Shown here: positions 20,127 through 30,488 of the stretch, in pieces
How positions within the stretch are numbered: position 1 is the first letter of the stretch
Layout: every line of letters starts with the position of its first letter
Assembly: GCF_002135335.1 (NCBI RefSeq)
Contig: NZ_NEGC01000001.1
Coordinates: forward strand, 248,001-312,000
DNA from: Acinetobacter sp. ANC 4470
Lineage (GTDB): Bacteria; Pseudomonadota; Gammaproteobacteria; Pseudomonadales; Moraxellaceae
Length of the DNA: 64,000 nt
Reading direction: 5' to 3'
Notes under the pieces: model-generated
What the model was told of the DNA's origin: nothing
What the model saw: only the letters and a program-made list of their open reading frames with translations
Databases searched by the model: none
Program-made: the position numbers and the translations under genes

Positions 20127-20162
20127 ACTCTAAAAAAGCTCACATTCGGGCTTTTTTAGAGT
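20127..20162. terminator. Bidirectional terminator
   Basis: ACTCTAAAAAAGC (20127-20139) pairs perfectly with GCTTTTTTAGAGT (20150-20162). It separates the hydrolase and the antiporter. Confidence 0.85.
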
Positions 20163-20175
20163 AATTTTAATACCA

Positions 20176-21675
20176 TTAAAAATTATCTGGGCTTTCCAAA
20201 CGCTTCACAACATGTACCTTTTCTGGGTTGTGCATTACAGCTACGCCATCATCAGCTTTTTTATCAATTAAGGCATCTGGGTTATATACCGTAATAGTTT
20301 CATTACCATTAGCATCTTCCCCCACAATATACTGAAAACCTTTCTTGTTCATTTTATGGCACAAGCGTTGATACCAACCTTTAAAACCCGTCGTTTCTTC
20401 ATTCGGATTGTAATAGAACGCATTCATTACAGCGGGTAAACCAAGCCCACAGACTAAGCCTGAAAGTAATACTGCAATAAAGGTATAACCAATTAAGATA
20501 CTGCTATATTTACTCAGCTCAGGAATATTCGCAACCGCCAAGATCAAGGCAAGTGAGATCCCTCCACGCACTCCACCCCACGATAAAATAGCCAAACTGC
20601 CGTTATAGCTTTTATGGCGAAAATTGGGGAAAAAGGTAAAAGAAAGATAGTTCGCAGCAAAGCGCGAAGCATGCAAAATAATAAAGGCGACAATACCACC
20701 TAAAATCAGGCTAACACTTAAATCTAAAATAAAGAGTTCTAGACCAATCAGCGTAAACAAGAATGAATTAATAATGCCTTCAACGGTATGCCAAAAATGG
20801 TTTATTTCACGAATTTCACGTTCTTGTAAAATTTCTTTCCACTTATTCCCCACAACCAAACCACCAATCACACAAGCAATTGGCGCAGAAGCATTCGCAA
20901 ATAACGCAACTAAATATGAACCACATGCCAACAATGCTGTAGTTAAGATTAAAGATTCCATTTCATGTTTACCACGAAGTAATCTTAAAATTCCCAGACC
21001 AAAGCCCCAACCAATAATAATTGCAACCACAATCTCATAGAGTAAGGTTTCTAAAGTACCAATAATGGTAAAGTGCTCCCCCTGCAACACATGCAATAAA
21101 GTCATGAATACAGCGATACACATGGCATCATTAAAGAGTGATTCGCCTTCAAGTTTCACCATTAGATGATGAGGTGCACGTACTGAACTTAAAACAGCTT
21201 TCACCCCAATCGGATCAGTGGCACCAAGCGCAGCACCTAATAACAGAAGAACTAATATATCGACATGGTTGCCAGTCAGGAGTTGATACCCATATAGAGT
21301 CACCCCAAAAAAGACCGCACAAAGTACCAGAGCAATACTTGCCAAGATACTAATGGGCTTCCAATGACTTTTTAAATCGGACACTTTAAATTTTAAAGCG
21401 GAAGATGTCAGGATAAAACAAATCACCCCATTAATTAAAAAGTCATAAAAATCAATATGGCGAACAGCTTCTTCAATATTGTGAATATTAATTGTTATGA
21501 ACTGATTACCACTGAGTAAACTCGCACCCCATTGTAAAATAAAAACAAAAATCGCCGAAACAATTGGCACACCAATGGCTTGTGGGAAAGCTAAGATACG
21601 TTTATTAAAAATTGTCGTGGCAATAGAAAGTGCGAAAATAACAGTAAGTATCTGAAGAAAAAAGAAATTTCCCAT
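20176..21675 (-). CDS. Sodium:proton antiporter, CPA1/NhaP type
   Basis: A 499-residue inner-membrane protein with about twelve hydrophobic segments and a cytosolic tail of about 90 residues. Family motifs are visible: LLLGAALGATDPIGVKAVL near residue 150, GESLFNDAMCIAVF near 178 with the ND pair of CPA1 exchangers, and LSWGGVRGGISLALILAV near 365. It exchanges Na+ or K+ for protons; selectivity cannot be read from sequence. The ATG has GGAA six bases upstream. Confidence 0.88.
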   Translation of the reverse strand: MGNFFFLQILTVIFALSIATTIFNKRILAFPQAIGVPIVSAIFVFILQWGASLLSGNQFITINIHNIEEAVRHIDFYDFLINGVICFILTSSALKFKVSDLKSHWKPISILASIALVLCAVFFGVTLYGYQLLTGNHVDILVLLLLGAALGATDPIGVKAVLSSVRAPHHLMVKLEGESLFNDAMCIAVFMTLLHVLQGEHFTIIGTLETLLYEIVVAIIIGWGFGLGILRLLRGKHEMESLILTTALLACGSYLVALFANASAPIACVIGGLVVGNKWKEILQEREIREINHFWHTVEGIINSFLFTLIGLELFILDLSVSLILGGIVAFIILHASRFAANYLSFTFFPNFRHKSYNGSLAILSWGGVRGGISLALILAVANIPELSKYSSILIGYTFIAVLLSGLVCGLGLPAVMNAFYYNPNEETTGFKGWYQRLCHKMNKKGFQYIVGEDANGNETITVYNPDALIDKKADDGVAVMHNPEKVHVVKRLESPDNF

Positions 21676-21910
21676 TAAAGTTCCAGCTTTAGCGATTCAT
21701 TGGAATAAAGTGCATTCATCCAACTATTTCCAATTAAAATATTTCATTAAATAAAATTTATTAACTAAATCAGTTTAACGATTTTCTGCAGATCAAACAA
21801 AATAGTTAAGTTTTTTTACATATTTTTAGCAATGATTTAACATAGAGCAACATCAAAGTGTTGAATGTATCAACGCTTTCTTCCAACTCTACATTAAGTT
21901 GAATTTATTC

Positions 21911-22468
21911 ATGCATCAAACAGTTAAAACACTATTTCGACTTTTTTTTGCAGTTGTGATTTTTCTCATTACAATCGCTTTATTTTTCAGTGTCTATTCG
22001 AAAAGCAAAGAAATTTTAAATGCAGATCAAGCTTTCCAACAAGCAAAACACATTTCACTTAAATCAACGATGCAAGAACAGTTGGTTTTAGTCTCAAATA
22101 ATAAACGCCCCGATCAAGCGATTTTTATTTTAATTGCCAATAATGGTTTTATTTCAAAAATCAATTGTGAGCATTATTTACAAGATATTTGCACTGATGA
22201 ATATAATCAAATCCACACTCGACAAATTAAACAGATTGATTTACTAAAAATTGGTCAATTCAACTATATTCAAATGGTTAGTTATCAAGACAGTCGTACT
22301 CAAAAACAGCAACAATGGACTTATTCTCAACAACAAATTCAGCAGTTTTATCAAGCTGATATTTCAAGTTTAAAATATATTATTTTTAGCATCAGCCTTT
22401 TTGCCTTAGCTGCACTTTACGTTTCAATCAGGATTATCCGTAACTTTAAAAAATTCTTAAGTCGCTGA
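21911..22468 (+). CDS. Membrane protein with periplasmic domain (hypothetical)
   Basis: A protein of 185 residues with an N-terminal membrane segment (LFFAVVIFLITIALFF) and a C-terminal one (IIFSISLFALAALYVSIRII), bracketing about 110 residues that should be periplasmic, with two cysteines (NCEHYLQDIC). The topology resembles a sensor input domain without an output domain. The ATG at 21911 is used; a TTG at 21899 would add four residues. No family is recognised. Confidence 0.55.
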   Translation: MHQTVKTLFRLFFAVVIFLITIALFFSVYSKSKEILNADQAFQQAKHISLKSTMQEQLVLVSNNKRPDQAIFILIANNGFISKINCEHYLQDICTDEYNQIHTRQIKQIDLLKIGQFNYIQMVSYQDSRTQKQQQWTYSQQQIQQFYQADISSLKYIIFSISLFALAALYVSIRIIRNFKKFLSR

Positions 22469-22480
22469 AAATTTAAAAAT

Positions 22481-22507
22481 AAAAAGAGGATTTAAAATCC
22501 TCTTTTT
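22481..22507. terminator. Bidirectional terminator
   Basis: AAAAAGAGGATTT pairs with AAATCCTCTTTTT around one central base, giving an A-tract/T-tract terminator for both converging genes. Confidence 0.8.
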
Positions 22508-22514
22508 ATTTTGT

Positions 22515-23420
22515 TTAAATCGCTTGATTAAAAGCATCACAATCGTTGATATTTCCTGATTTCAAACCTGTTTGAAACCATTTCATCCGTTGTTCACTAC
22601 TACCATGGGTGAAGCTATCAGGTACAACTTGCCCTGTAGAGCGTTTTTGCAAGTAATCATCACCAATTTTATGTGCTGCATCCATGGCTTCTTCAATGTC
22701 ACCTTGCTCTAAAAATTGGGTACGTTGTTGATTATGATGTGCCCAAATTCCGGCAAAGCAGTCTGCTTGTAATTCCTGACGCACAGAGAGTTGATTGCCT
22801 TGCACCTTACTGGACTGAGCTCGTGCTTTTTGTACTTGATCAGAAATACCTAACAACGTTTGTAGATGATGCCCGACTTCATGCGCAACTACATAAGCTT
22901 GGGCAAAATCACCTGCTTGATCTTGACGGGATAATTCTGTGGAGTTTTTCTCGCCAGAAACACCCATTTGCTGACGCATATCTTTAAAGAAAGCCGTATC
23001 AATATACACTTTACGATCTGCAGGACAATAAAATGGCCCCATTGCAGATTGTGCTGTACCACAGCCCGAATTAACCACACCATTAAACATGACTAACTTC
23101 GGGGCGACATACTGACTATTTAACTGTTGTTGAAAGATTGGAGTCCACGTATCTTCGGTATCAGCTAAGACTGTCCCAACAAAATCCATGGCTTCTTGCT
23201 GTTCTGCTGTTGGGTGATCCAAGCCTTTCGTTTCAGCAGGTTGTGATTGTGACGTCACTTGCTTCGTGGCTTGATAGGCTTGTTGAGGGTCAACGCCAAA
23301 AAACTTCCACGCCACAAAGGCAACCACAAGACCTAAAATACTAATACCACCCGCTTTAGCACCGCCACCACCACGACGGTCTTCTACATTTGTACTTACA
23401 CGACGTCCTTTCCAGCGCAT
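22515..23420 (-). CDS. ypfJ: Neutral zinc metallopeptidase, YpfJ family
   Basis: A 301-residue YpfJ-family protein: N-terminal MRWKGRRVSTNVEDRRGGGG, one membrane segment near residues 25-43 and a peptidase domain with zinc motif HEVGHH near residue 181 and the downstream acidic ligand region ELQADCFAGIWAHH. It is anchored in the inner membrane with the peptidase probably periplasmic. Substrates are unknown. AAGGAAT precedes the ATG. Confidence 0.9.
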   Translation of the reverse strand: MRWKGRRVSTNVEDRRGGGGAKAGGISILGLVVAFVAWKFFGVDPQQAYQATKQVTSQSQPAETKGLDHPTAEQQEAMDFVGTVLADTEDTWTPIFQQQLNSQYVAPKLVMFNGVVNSGCGTAQSAMGPFYCPADRKVYIDTAFFKDMRQQMGVSGEKNSTELSRQDQAGDFAQAYVVAHEVGHHLQTLLGISDQVQKARAQSSKVQGNQLSVRQELQADCFAGIWAHHNQQRTQFLEQGDIEEAMDAAHKIGDDYLQKRSTGQVVPDSFTHGSSEQRMKWFQTGLKSGNINDCDAFNQAI

Positions 23421-23477
23421 AGTGATATTCCTTTTATTTTGTTTTCATCTGATTTTACATAATTTTTATGATGATAC

Positions 23478-24398
23478 TTATTTTGATTTCGGCCAAAACT
23501 TTTTAATAAAGTTCACAACCACTAGAACCAATAACCCTGCAACAAAACCAATGGCAAAATTAATTAAGGTGGGTGTAATTGCACCAACAATATTGCCAAC
23601 TGCGGGAATGTGCTCAATATAGTCGACTGAATCTTCACTCCAATGATGAATCAAAGGCACAGCATGATTAATAATCCCGCCCCCGACCAAGAACATCGCA
23701 ATTGTTCCTACAAAGGTCAGGGTTTTCATTAATTTTGGTGCAAATGCTAACAATCCACGCCCAATACTTTGCTTAAGACTAGATGCTTGCTCGGTTAAAT
23801 ATAAACCTAAATCATCAATTTTCACAATCATAGCAACAAAACCATACACCCCCACAGTCATTAAAGTAGCAATAACTGAAAGCACGAGGACTTTGGTACC
23901 AAATGCAGCTGTCGCAACCGTACCCAATGAAATTACTACAATTTCAGCAGATAAAATAAAATCAGTACGAACAGCACCTTTAATTTTATCTTTTTCAAAG
24001 GTGACGAAATCTGTTTCTATTTCTATCAATTCAGCCTCAGCTGCTTCTTGAGTCTGGGCTTTTTTATGATGCAAACTATGAAGAACTTTTTCCACGCCTT
24101 CATAACACAAAAATAAACCGCCAATCATCAATAAAGGATTAATGAGCCACGGCGCAACGACACTAATCAGCAAAGCTAAAGGTACAAGAATTAACTTATT
24201 AATGAATGAACCTTTTGCGACGCTCCAAACTACGGGTAATTCACGTTCAGAACGAACACCACTAACTTGCTGCGCATTCAGCGCTAAATCATCCCCTAAT
24301 ACCCCAGCCGTTTTTTTTGCCGCCATTTTACTCATGACAGCAACGTCATCTAATACGGTGGCAATATCATCTAATAATATTAATAAGCTACTCGCCAT
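23478..24398 (-). CDS. DUF808 family membrane protein (YedI-like)
   Basis: A 306-residue inner-membrane protein of the DUF808 family: conserved N-terminus [40 protein letters not shown] near residue 27, and several hydrophobic segments, the last at the C-terminus ([18 protein letters not shown]). The function of the family is not established. The start at 24398 has AAGGA eight bases upstream; a longer reading from 24440 lacks a site. Confidence 0.88.
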   Translation of the reverse strand: MASSLLILLDDIATVLDDVAVMSKMAAKKTAGVLGDDLALNAQQVSGVRSERELPVVWSVAKGSFINKLILVPLALLISVVAPWLINPLLMIGGLFLCYEGVEKVLHSLHHKKAQTQEAAEAELIEIETDFVTFEKDKIKGAVRTDFILSAEIVVISLGTVATAAFGTKVLVLSVIATLMTVGVYGFVAMIVKIDDLGLYLTEQASSLKQSIGRGLLAFAPKLMKTLTFVGTIAMFLVGGGIINHAVPLIHHWSEDSVDYIEHIPAVGNIVGAITPTLINFAIGFVAGLLVLVVVNFIKKFWPKSK

Positions 24399-24594
24399 TC
24401 TTTTTATCCTTAAAGTTTCTAGAGGGTATTTTAAATACAAATAGTTAAGAAAACTGTATCAACTTCATTAAATTCTTTTTATTTTTTCAATGTTCTGTTT
24501 TTATAGTGTCTGACATTAAAAAACATTATGCCGTACAATATAGCAATTCATCAGCAGATACATGTTGTGTTAACAACTTTGGAATAGAGAGATA

Positions 24595-25608
24595 ATGAGT
24601 AATCAAGACAATCGTCCTGTTATTTTGACTGGCGACCGCCCAACTGGACAACTTCATTTAGGTCATTTTGTGGGCTCTTTACGTTCGCGTGTAGGACTAC
24701 AAGATTCTCACCATCAACATCTCCTCCTTGCTGATGCTCAAGCCTTAACAGATAATGCAGATAACTTTGAAAAAGTACGCCGTAATATTATTGAAGTAGC
24801 AACAGATTATCTTGCCGTCGGCATTGATCCAACGAAAACAACAATTTGTGTTCAGTCATGCTTGCCTGCATTAAATGAATTAACCATGTTGTACCTCAAC
24901 TTTGTGACTGTGTCACGTTTAGAACGTAACCCAACCATTAAAGCAGAAATTCAACTCCGTGGTTTCGAACGTGATATTCCAGCTGGTTTTTTATGCTATC
25001 CAGTTGCACAGGCAGCTGACATTACCGCATTTAAAGCATCTGTCGTTCCTGTTGGTGATGACCAAATTCCAATGATTGAACAGACCAATGAAATTATACG
25101 TCGTTTAAATCGTCAAATTGGTCATGATGTTCTGCCAGAATGTAAAGCTCTACTTTCAAACATGAGTCGTTTACCCGGTTTTGATGGCAAAGCAAAAATG
25201 TCTAAATCATTGGGCAATACCATTGTGCTAGATGCTTCTGACAAAGATATTAAAAAAGCTGTAAATGCAATGTATACCGATCCGAATCATTTAAGAATTG
25301 AAGATCCAGGTCAAGTCGAAGGTAATATTGTATTTACTTATTTAGATGCTTTTGATCCAAATAAAGAAGAAGTTGAAGAGTTAAAAGCACATTATCGTCG
25401 TGGTGGCTTAGGTGATGGTACTGTGAAGAAACGCCTTGAAAGTGTACTCAAAGAACTCATCACGCCTATTCGTGAACGTCGCATCGAACTTGCTAAAGAC
25501 CCTGACTACATCATGGATATTTTGAAAGATGGTACCGATAAATGTCGTATCATTACTCAAAATACACTCGATGAAATTAAAAATGGTTTAGGTGTGTTTC
25601 ACTTCTAA
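24595..25608 (+). CDS. trpS: Tryptophanyl-tRNA synthetase
   Basis: Class I aminoacyl-tRNA synthetase charging tRNA-Trp. The 337-residue protein has the HIGH-type motif in GQLHLGHFVGS near residue 20 and the KMSKS motif in KAKMSKSLGNT near residue 203. Length is normal. GAGAGA lies just before the ATG. The gene is divergent from the DUF808 gene and followed by a perfect A/T-flanked terminator. Confidence 0.97.
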   Translation: MSNQDNRPVILTGDRPTGQLHLGHFVGSLRSRVGLQDSHHQHLLLADAQALTDNADNFEKVRRNIIEVATDYLAVGIDPTKTTICVQSCLPALNELTMLYLNFVTVSRLERNPTIKAEIQLRGFERDIPAGFLCYPVAQAADITAFKASVVPVGDDQIPMIEQTNEIIRRLNRQIGHDVLPECKALLSNMSRLPGFDGKAKMSKSLGNTIVLDASDKDIKKAVNAMYTDPNHLRIEDPGQVEGNIVFTYLDAFDPNKEEVEELKAHYRRGGLGDGTVKKRLESVLKELITPIRERRIELAKDPDYIMDILKDGTDKCRIITQNTLDEIKNGLGVFHF

Positions 25609-25620
25609 AACTAACTTCAT

Positions 25621-25650
25621 AAAAAAACCTTCTATCTAGAAGGTTTTTTT
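25621..25650. terminator. Terminator of trpS
   Basis: AAAAAAACCTTCT pairs with AGAAGGTTTTTTT around ATCT. Confidence 0.88.
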
Positions 25651-25712
25651 ATGCCAGAATAATGAGGAATTAATCACACTAACCTAGAGTGATTAACTTT
25701 AGTTAACACAAT

Positions 25713-25809
25713 TTAACCGAAACTATCATGAAATGACTTACCGTTCATTTTATGATGGCTTCAATGTTTAAGACTCAACAGAGTTTCAACATTCTCCTTA
25801 ACCGAAACT
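25713..25809 (+). repeat. Direct repeat in the trpS downstream region
   Basis: TTAACCGAAACT occurs at 25713-25724 and again at 25798-25809. The second copy overlaps the GNRA hairpin of the ncRNA candidate. Confidence 0.55.
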
Positions 25810-25866
25810 GTGCAAACAGCTTCGTTGTTATACGCAATGGTCACCCCAATCATTGCGTATTTTTTT
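25757..25866 (+). ncRNA. Structured small RNA candidate (Aar-like position)
   Basis: Beyond the trpS terminator lies an independent intrinsic terminator (25830-25866) with no gene in front of it. Just before it, 25803-25824 folds into a nine-pair stem with one A-C mismatch and a GCAA tetraloop. Together they look like the 3' half of an sRNA. The Acinetobacter baylyi Hfq-dependent sRNA Aar is encoded directly downstream of trpS, so this is probably its counterpart; that identity rests on position, not on a sequence comparison. The 5' end is uncertain: TATGAT at 25751-25756 could be a -10 element, but no good -35 is seen. Confidence 0.6.
25830..25866 (+). terminator. Terminator of the ncRNA candidate
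   Basis: ATACGCAATG (25830-25839) pairs perfectly with CATTGCGTAT (25851-25860), followed by six more T. Confidence 0.88.
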
Positions 25867-25931
25867 GTCTTAAATTTCTGAAATATTTTAAAAAATTGAT
25901 CTTTAAGTCTATATGAAAAAAATTACAAAAT

Positions 25932-25959
25932 AAAAAATCCCACTAAAGTGGGACTTTTT
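25932..25959 (-). terminator. Terminator of the Wzi-like gene
   Basis: TCCCACT (25938-25944) pairs with AGTGGGA (25947-25953), with A and T tracts on the two sides. Confidence 0.75.
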
Positions 25960-25968
25960 AAATAGAAC

Positions 25969-27426
25969 TTAATACTGGAACAATGTTTTATCTAAGGGAA
26001 ATTCAATTCCAATAGATGCTCCCCCGTCATTACCATTTACATCTGAATCACTGAACCAGCCATTAATTTTTAACGGAATGTCAGGTTTTAAATAATATGA
26101 CCAAGTTAAATCCAAAGCTTTAATTTCATCATTTCTTGGGAATGCCAGATTGGTTAATCCTTCAGATTGGTTTACTTTGGCAAAAAGGACTCGTCCACTC
26201 AAACGGTTCATTGGGTCTAAACGAATATCACCACCAAGCGAAACCATTTCACCATCTCCCCCCATTGCATGACCTAATGAGTAGCCATGCTGATAGTAGC
26301 CATCAGTATAAATGTGATGATTATACGAAATACCTTTTACATCACCATTCGTTGTAGTATCCGCCCACTCTGCATAAAGTTGGTACGGTAAATTTTTAAA
26401 ACTTGAAGAATAATCTACGCCTGCAAGATACATTTTTTTCGAAGGTAGAAAACCAGCCTCATCTTCACCAACATATTGACCATATAAACTCACTGGTACT
26501 GAAGTCAATGATTGTAGGTTAAGTCGTGCATCAAAACCTGCCAATTGGTTTGAAGCATTTCCTTCGCCAGTACATGAACTATCATTACATTCATTATCTT
26601 TACCAATAAATGCATTCCAATATGCTCTAAAACTTCCTGGTTGTCCTTCACCATCGATTTGAGAAATACGCGATGCACCTAATTCTAAATAAGGCAAAGG
26701 TTGTGCAGTTAAACGCAGCCCAAATAAACGTGTATCAGGTACTGCTGTGTAAGCATCCAATTGACCACCAAATGCCTGATATTGCCAAGGGCCAATCCAA
26801 GATAACCATGGCGTTTCAAAAGCTTTTTGTTCTGCGCGCTGAGCCGTAAAACCATACACTGGACGATTTGCGTCGCCACGGATTAAGCTACCATCATGAC
26901 TTGAGCCCCAATAGGTTGGAATTTGCCCTGCAATGAGCCATTGATTCCAAAGTTTTCCTGCAATATAAGAACCTTCAACATTCACATCTTGATCATTATC
27001 AATCTGCGGATTTTTTTCAGCATTAACACGAATTTTAGCATCCCAATTTTCACCGCCTGCATTAAATTCTAATGCAGCTTGATATTGAGCTTTTTGCTTA
27101 TCCCCAAATGCTTGAGGGATATCTTTCTGGTCAGACTCTACATATAGACCTGCTTTTAACATATGGTTGTCAGCTTTTAATGCAGCTTGAACAGAATCAA
27201 TAACTTTTTTTTGCGTGTTGTTAGAAACATTGGCTGATGCAAGTGCGCGTAAAATTTCGTCACCGCTCATTGGCCAAGTTGAGGTACTAATCTGAATAAC
27301 GCCCTGTTGATTAAGCCAATTTAAATCTGTTCTTAGGTTTTGATCATTTAAAACTAGACCCTTAGCAAAAATTGCTGAAGATGCACTCATTAACATCGTT
27401 ACAAATAGTGTTTTTTTCACAAACAT
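25969..27426 (-). CDS. Capsule assembly Wzi family outer-membrane protein
   Basis: A 485-residue protein with a signal peptide (cleavage near AIFA|KG), a short N-terminal helical region (LRTDLNWLNQQGVI and GDEILRALA), then alternating strands typical of a beta-barrel, ending in an aromatic residue (LFQY). The block QWLIAGQIPTYWGSSHDGSLIRGDANRPV is characteristic of Wzi-type proteins, which hold capsule polysaccharide on the surface. No capsule genes are adjacent, so a role in capsule is inferred from family only. Residues ECNDSSC form a likely loop disulfide. Confidence 0.8.
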   Translation of the reverse strand: MFVKKTLFVTMLMSASSAIFAKGLVLNDQNLRTDLNWLNQQGVIQISTSTWPMSGDEILRALASANVSNNTQKKVIDSVQAALKADNHMLKAGLYVESDQKDIPQAFGDKQKAQYQAALEFNAGGENWDAKIRVNAEKNPQIDNDQDVNVEGSYIAGKLWNQWLIAGQIPTYWGSSHDGSLIRGDANRPVYGFTAQRAEQKAFETPWLSWIGPWQYQAFGGQLDAYTAVPDTRLFGLRLTAQPLPYLELGASRISQIDGEGQPGSFRAYWNAFIGKDNECNDSSCTGEGNASNQLAGFDARLNLQSLTSVPVSLYGQYVGEDEAGFLPSKKMYLAGVDYSSSFKNLPYQLYAEWADTTTNGDVKGISYNHHIYTDGYYQHGYSLGHAMGGDGEMVSLGGDIRLDPMNRLSGRVLFAKVNQSEGLTNLAFPRNDEIKALDLTWSYYLKPDIPLKINGWFSDSDVNGNDGGASIGIEFPLDKTLFQY

Positions 27427-27521
27427 TTTCTTTACATTCTGAAGGCTTAATTATACAAACACCATATTTTCTTTAAGCATTTTTTGCAATGATTCAATTT
27501 TAGTATTGTTGTAATTATCTT

Positions 27522-27555
27522 CATAAAAAACCCGCTTTAAAGCGGGTTTTTTATG
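27522..27555. terminator. Terminator of lysS (perfect palindrome)
   Basis: The 34-base palindrome centred on TTTAAA has arms CATAAAAAACCCGC and GCGGGTTTTTTATG. Confidence 0.88.
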
Positions 27556-27565
27556 AAAACATAAT

Positions 27566-29092
27566 TTAGTTTTTATGACGCATGTGAGGGAATAAAATTA
27601 CATCACGGATACTTGCTGCATCAGCAAATAACATCACTAAACGGTCAATACCAATACCTTGACCCGCTGTTGGAGGAAGGCCATATTCAAGTGCTTCAAT
27701 AAAGTCTGCATCGTAATGCATCGCTTCATCATCACCTGCATCTTTCTCTTCAACTTGCGCTTGGAAACGTTCTGCTTGGTCAATTGGGTCATTTAACTCT
27801 GAGAAACCATTCGCCAATTCACGACCACCAATAAAGAACTCAAAACGATCTGTAATATGTGAATTATGATCATTACGACGCGCTAATGGTGAAGTTTCCG
27901 CTGGATATTCAGTAATAAATGTTGGTTGGCGAAGTTTCGTTTCAACCGTTTCTTCAAAGACAATGGTTTGCAATCTTCCTAAACCAAAACTTGGTTTTAC
28001 TTTTTCTTTCAATTCTTCTTGAATAAATTTAGCCAAAAATTCACGATCAGCAACATTTTCTGGCGTGAGGTTTGGGTTATGTTCAAGAATAGCATCAAAC
28101 ATCGAAATTTTCTTAAATGGCCCTTTGAAGCTAAATACTTCACCTTGATAAGGCACATCGGTAGAACCCAAGATGTCGATGGCTAATTTTTCCAGCATAT
28201 TTTCAGTCAAAGCCATTAAGTCTTTGTAATCTGCATATGCTTGATAGAATTCAATCATCGTGAATTCTGGATTATGACGAGTCGAAACACCCTCATTACG
28301 GAAGTTTCGGTTAATTTCGAATACGCGTTCAAAACCACCGACCACTAAGCGTTTCAAGTAAAGCTCAGGTGCAATACGTAAGAACAATGGCATATCAAGT
28401 GCATTGTGATGTGTTTCAAATGGACGCGCAGATGCACCACCTGGAATCACATGCATCATTGGTGTTTCAACTTCCATGAAACGTTGTTCAGTTAAAAATG
28501 CACGAATACCAGAAACCACTTTGGCACGAATCTCAAAGGTATTACGCGTTTCGTCATTCACCATCAAATCAAGATAACGTTTACGATACTTCATTTCTGT
28601 ATCGTTTAAACCATGGAATTTATCTGGAAGTGGACGCAGTGATTTGGTTAAAAGCTCGAAGTGCTCAATATGAACGTAAAGATCGCCTTTACCAGAACGA
28701 CCGATATAACCTTCAACTGCAATAATATCACCAAGGTCTAAACTTTTAATGCTTGCAAGTACTTCTGGATCTAATTCTTTACGTGCAACATAAAGTTGAA
28801 TACGGCCAGTCATGTCTTGAATCACGATGAATGAACCACGGTTCAACATCACTCGACCTGCAACTTTTACATAAACTTTTTCACCCGCTTCAATTTCTTC
28901 TTTAGACCGATCAGCAAATTGATCTTGTAAATCTTGAGCGTAGTGTTCACGTTTAAATGTGTTCGGCCAAGGGCTAATCCCCTTTTCCTTAGCATGTTTT
29001 TCAATATGCTTTAACTTGGCATGACGCTGTGCAATTAAATCGTTTTCGGAAATTTGTTGTTCAGAAGTCGATTGAGCGTTATGTTGCGTCAT
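27566..29092 (-). CDS. lysS: Lysyl-tRNA synthetase (class II)
   Basis: Charges tRNA-Lys. The protein of 508 residues has an N-terminal OB-fold anticodon domain ([17 protein letters not shown] near residue 78) and a class II catalytic core: motif 2 [20 protein letters not shown] and motif 3 [10 protein letters not shown] near the C-terminus. ATG at 29092 is chosen: GAGG lies five bases upstream and the length matches the family. A longer frame up to 29176 adds 28 non-conserved residues. Confidence 0.97.
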   Translation of the reverse strand: MTQHNAQSTSEQQISENDLIAQRHAKLKHIEKHAKEKGISPWPNTFKREHYAQDLQDQFADRSKEEIEAGEKVYVKVAGRVMLNRGSFIVIQDMTGRIQLYVARKELDPEVLASIKSLDLGDIIAVEGYIGRSGKGDLYVHIEHFELLTKSLRPLPDKFHGLNDTEMKYRKRYLDLMVNDETRNTFEIRAKVVSGIRAFLTEQRFMEVETPMMHVIPGGASARPFETHHNALDMPLFLRIAPELYLKRLVVGGFERVFEINRNFRNEGVSTRHNPEFTMIEFYQAYADYKDLMALTENMLEKLAIDILGSTDVPYQGEVFSFKGPFKKISMFDAILEHNPNLTPENVADREFLAKFIQEELKEKVKPSFGLGRLQTIVFEETVETKLRQPTFITEYPAETSPLARRNDHNSHITDRFEFFIGGRELANGFSELNDPIDQAERFQAQVEEKDAGDDEAMHYDADFIEALEYGLPPTAGQGIGIDRLVMLFADAASIRDVILFPHMRHKN

Positions 29093-29218
29093 CTCTGCCT
29101 CGTATATGTGTAAAAAACGGAAGTTGCATAGCATAGCAGATTCAGCAAAAATTTCGTATGACTTATTGCCAAACAAAAGTATTGATTTACTGAAAACAAC
29201 TTCCTTTAATTCATATTT

Positions 29219-29656
29219 TTAGGCTTCGGCTAATAGTTTGACCTGTTCAAAACCCTTTTTAAATGCAATCACCATCATTTCTAAATATTCTTGGGTGGTT
29301 TCTAACTCAACTCTCAATTTTGTTTTTCCATTGAAGCCTTCAAGGAAGTATTTTTCCAATGCACCACTCCATTTCTTGACTTCTTCACTGTCTAAGTCTT
29401 CAACACCATCTTGCAACATACCTAAATGTTTAAAAGCCACCACTTTAAATTCGTCTAATTGGTTAATCGTAGAAACCATACCATCACCATTGGCATCTAA
29501 AAAAACAGTTCTACCATCTACCGTCCAATCTGAATGCATAGTCGAACCCGGCGAAAAATATTGTGTCCATTGTGTATAGCTCTTTGAATCCCACAAAACT
29601 TGCCATACTTTTTCCGGAGAAGCATGAATCAAAATTTCATAATTTAAAATTTCCAT
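29219..29656 (-). CDS. SRPBCC (START-like) domain protein
   Basis: The 145-residue protein is a single SRPBCC domain: N-terminal strand EILIHASPEKVWQVLWD followed by the helices and sheet of the hydrophobic-cavity fold, ending in a long C-terminal helix (EMMVIAFKKGFEQVKLLAEA). Members bind or act on hydrophobic ligands; the ligand here is unknown. It lies just upstream of lysS in the same direction but the gap suggests separate transcription. Confidence 0.75.
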   Translation of the reverse strand: MEILNYEILIHASPEKVWQVLWDSKSYTQWTQYFSPGSTMHSDWTVDGRTVFLDANGDGMVSTINQLDEFKVVAFKHLGMLQDGVEDLDSEEVKKWSGALEKYFLEGFNGKTKLRVELETTQEYLEMMVIAFKKGFEQVKLLAEA

Positions 29657-29941
29657 AGTTCATCTCGTTCAGCATCATTGTTATATAAAAGTATTTATAT
29701 TTCTTTTTGAATGCTATGTATGTTTGGTTACAGCCATAATTTAGACTTTTAGCGCTCTATTTTTAATCAAAAATTTATTTTGTAAGTTCGTTTACACTAC
29801 TAGTTCAGCCCGCCTCTTAGACCAAAAGCTAACTTCTTTGTTCAGCAGAGTCCCTTACAATAAGTTAAGCAAAATAGTTGAAAAGGAAACTATTCAACTC
29901 TTTCTATCTTTGTAAATAAAGACAGAGTGAACGATAAAATA

Positions 29942-30445
29942 ATGAGTACATGTACTTCAAAAATCTTATTTTTACATGGACTAGATTCTTCTCGTGAATC
30001 GACCAAATTCCATGCCATTGATGCTAACCATAAGTATTGCATCGATATCGATTATCGCAATCTCACTTTTCAAACTGTAGCCAATTTTTATCATGATATT
30101 ATCGCCAAAATTAAACCTGAAATCTTAGTGGGACACAGCTTAGGTGCTTATTGGGCACTCAAAATGTCAGCCTTACACAAAATTCCAGCAATTATTGCCA
30201 ATCCAAGCCTTAACCCAAATTTTCGTGAAGACTACCCGCCGATTGCCGAAGTTGATCTTGAACATGAGATTGCTCAAATTGCTTATTTAGAGCTAGGTGA
30301 TGAAGTACTGGACATGTACACAGTTAAAGAACAACTTGAACCATATATGCTTGTTCAAGCCGTTGAAGGTGGGCATCATCGTTTAGCCAGCCCTGAAAAC
30401 TTAAATGATTTAATTCAACATCTGCAAATACATTTTTTGAAGTAA
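29942..30445 (+). CDS. YqiA/YcfP-family alpha/beta hydrolase
   Basis: A compact hydrolase of 167 residues, as is usual for the YqiA esterase family: ILFLHGLDSSRESTK at the start, nucleophile in VGHSLGAYWA near residue 70 and His in EGGHHRLASPEN near 150. ATG 29942 is used; a GTG at 29927 would add five residues. Neither has a clear binding site. Confidence 0.8.
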   Translation: MSTCTSKILFLHGLDSSRESTKFHAIDANHKYCIDIDYRNLTFQTVANFYHDIIAKIKPEILVGHSLGAYWALKMSALHKIPAIIANPSLNPNFREDYPPIAEVDLEHEIAQIAYLELGDEVLDMYTVKEQLEPYMLVQAVEGGHHRLASPENLNDLIQHLQIHFLK

Positions 30446-30474
30446 AAAAGCCTTGGATTAACCAAGGCTTTTTA
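30445..30474. terminator. Bidirectional terminator
   Basis: AAAAAGCCTTGG pairs with CCAAGGCTTTTT around ATTAA, between the converging YqiA-like gene and apt. Confidence 0.85.
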
Positions 30475-30488
30475 TCATTTATTATCTT

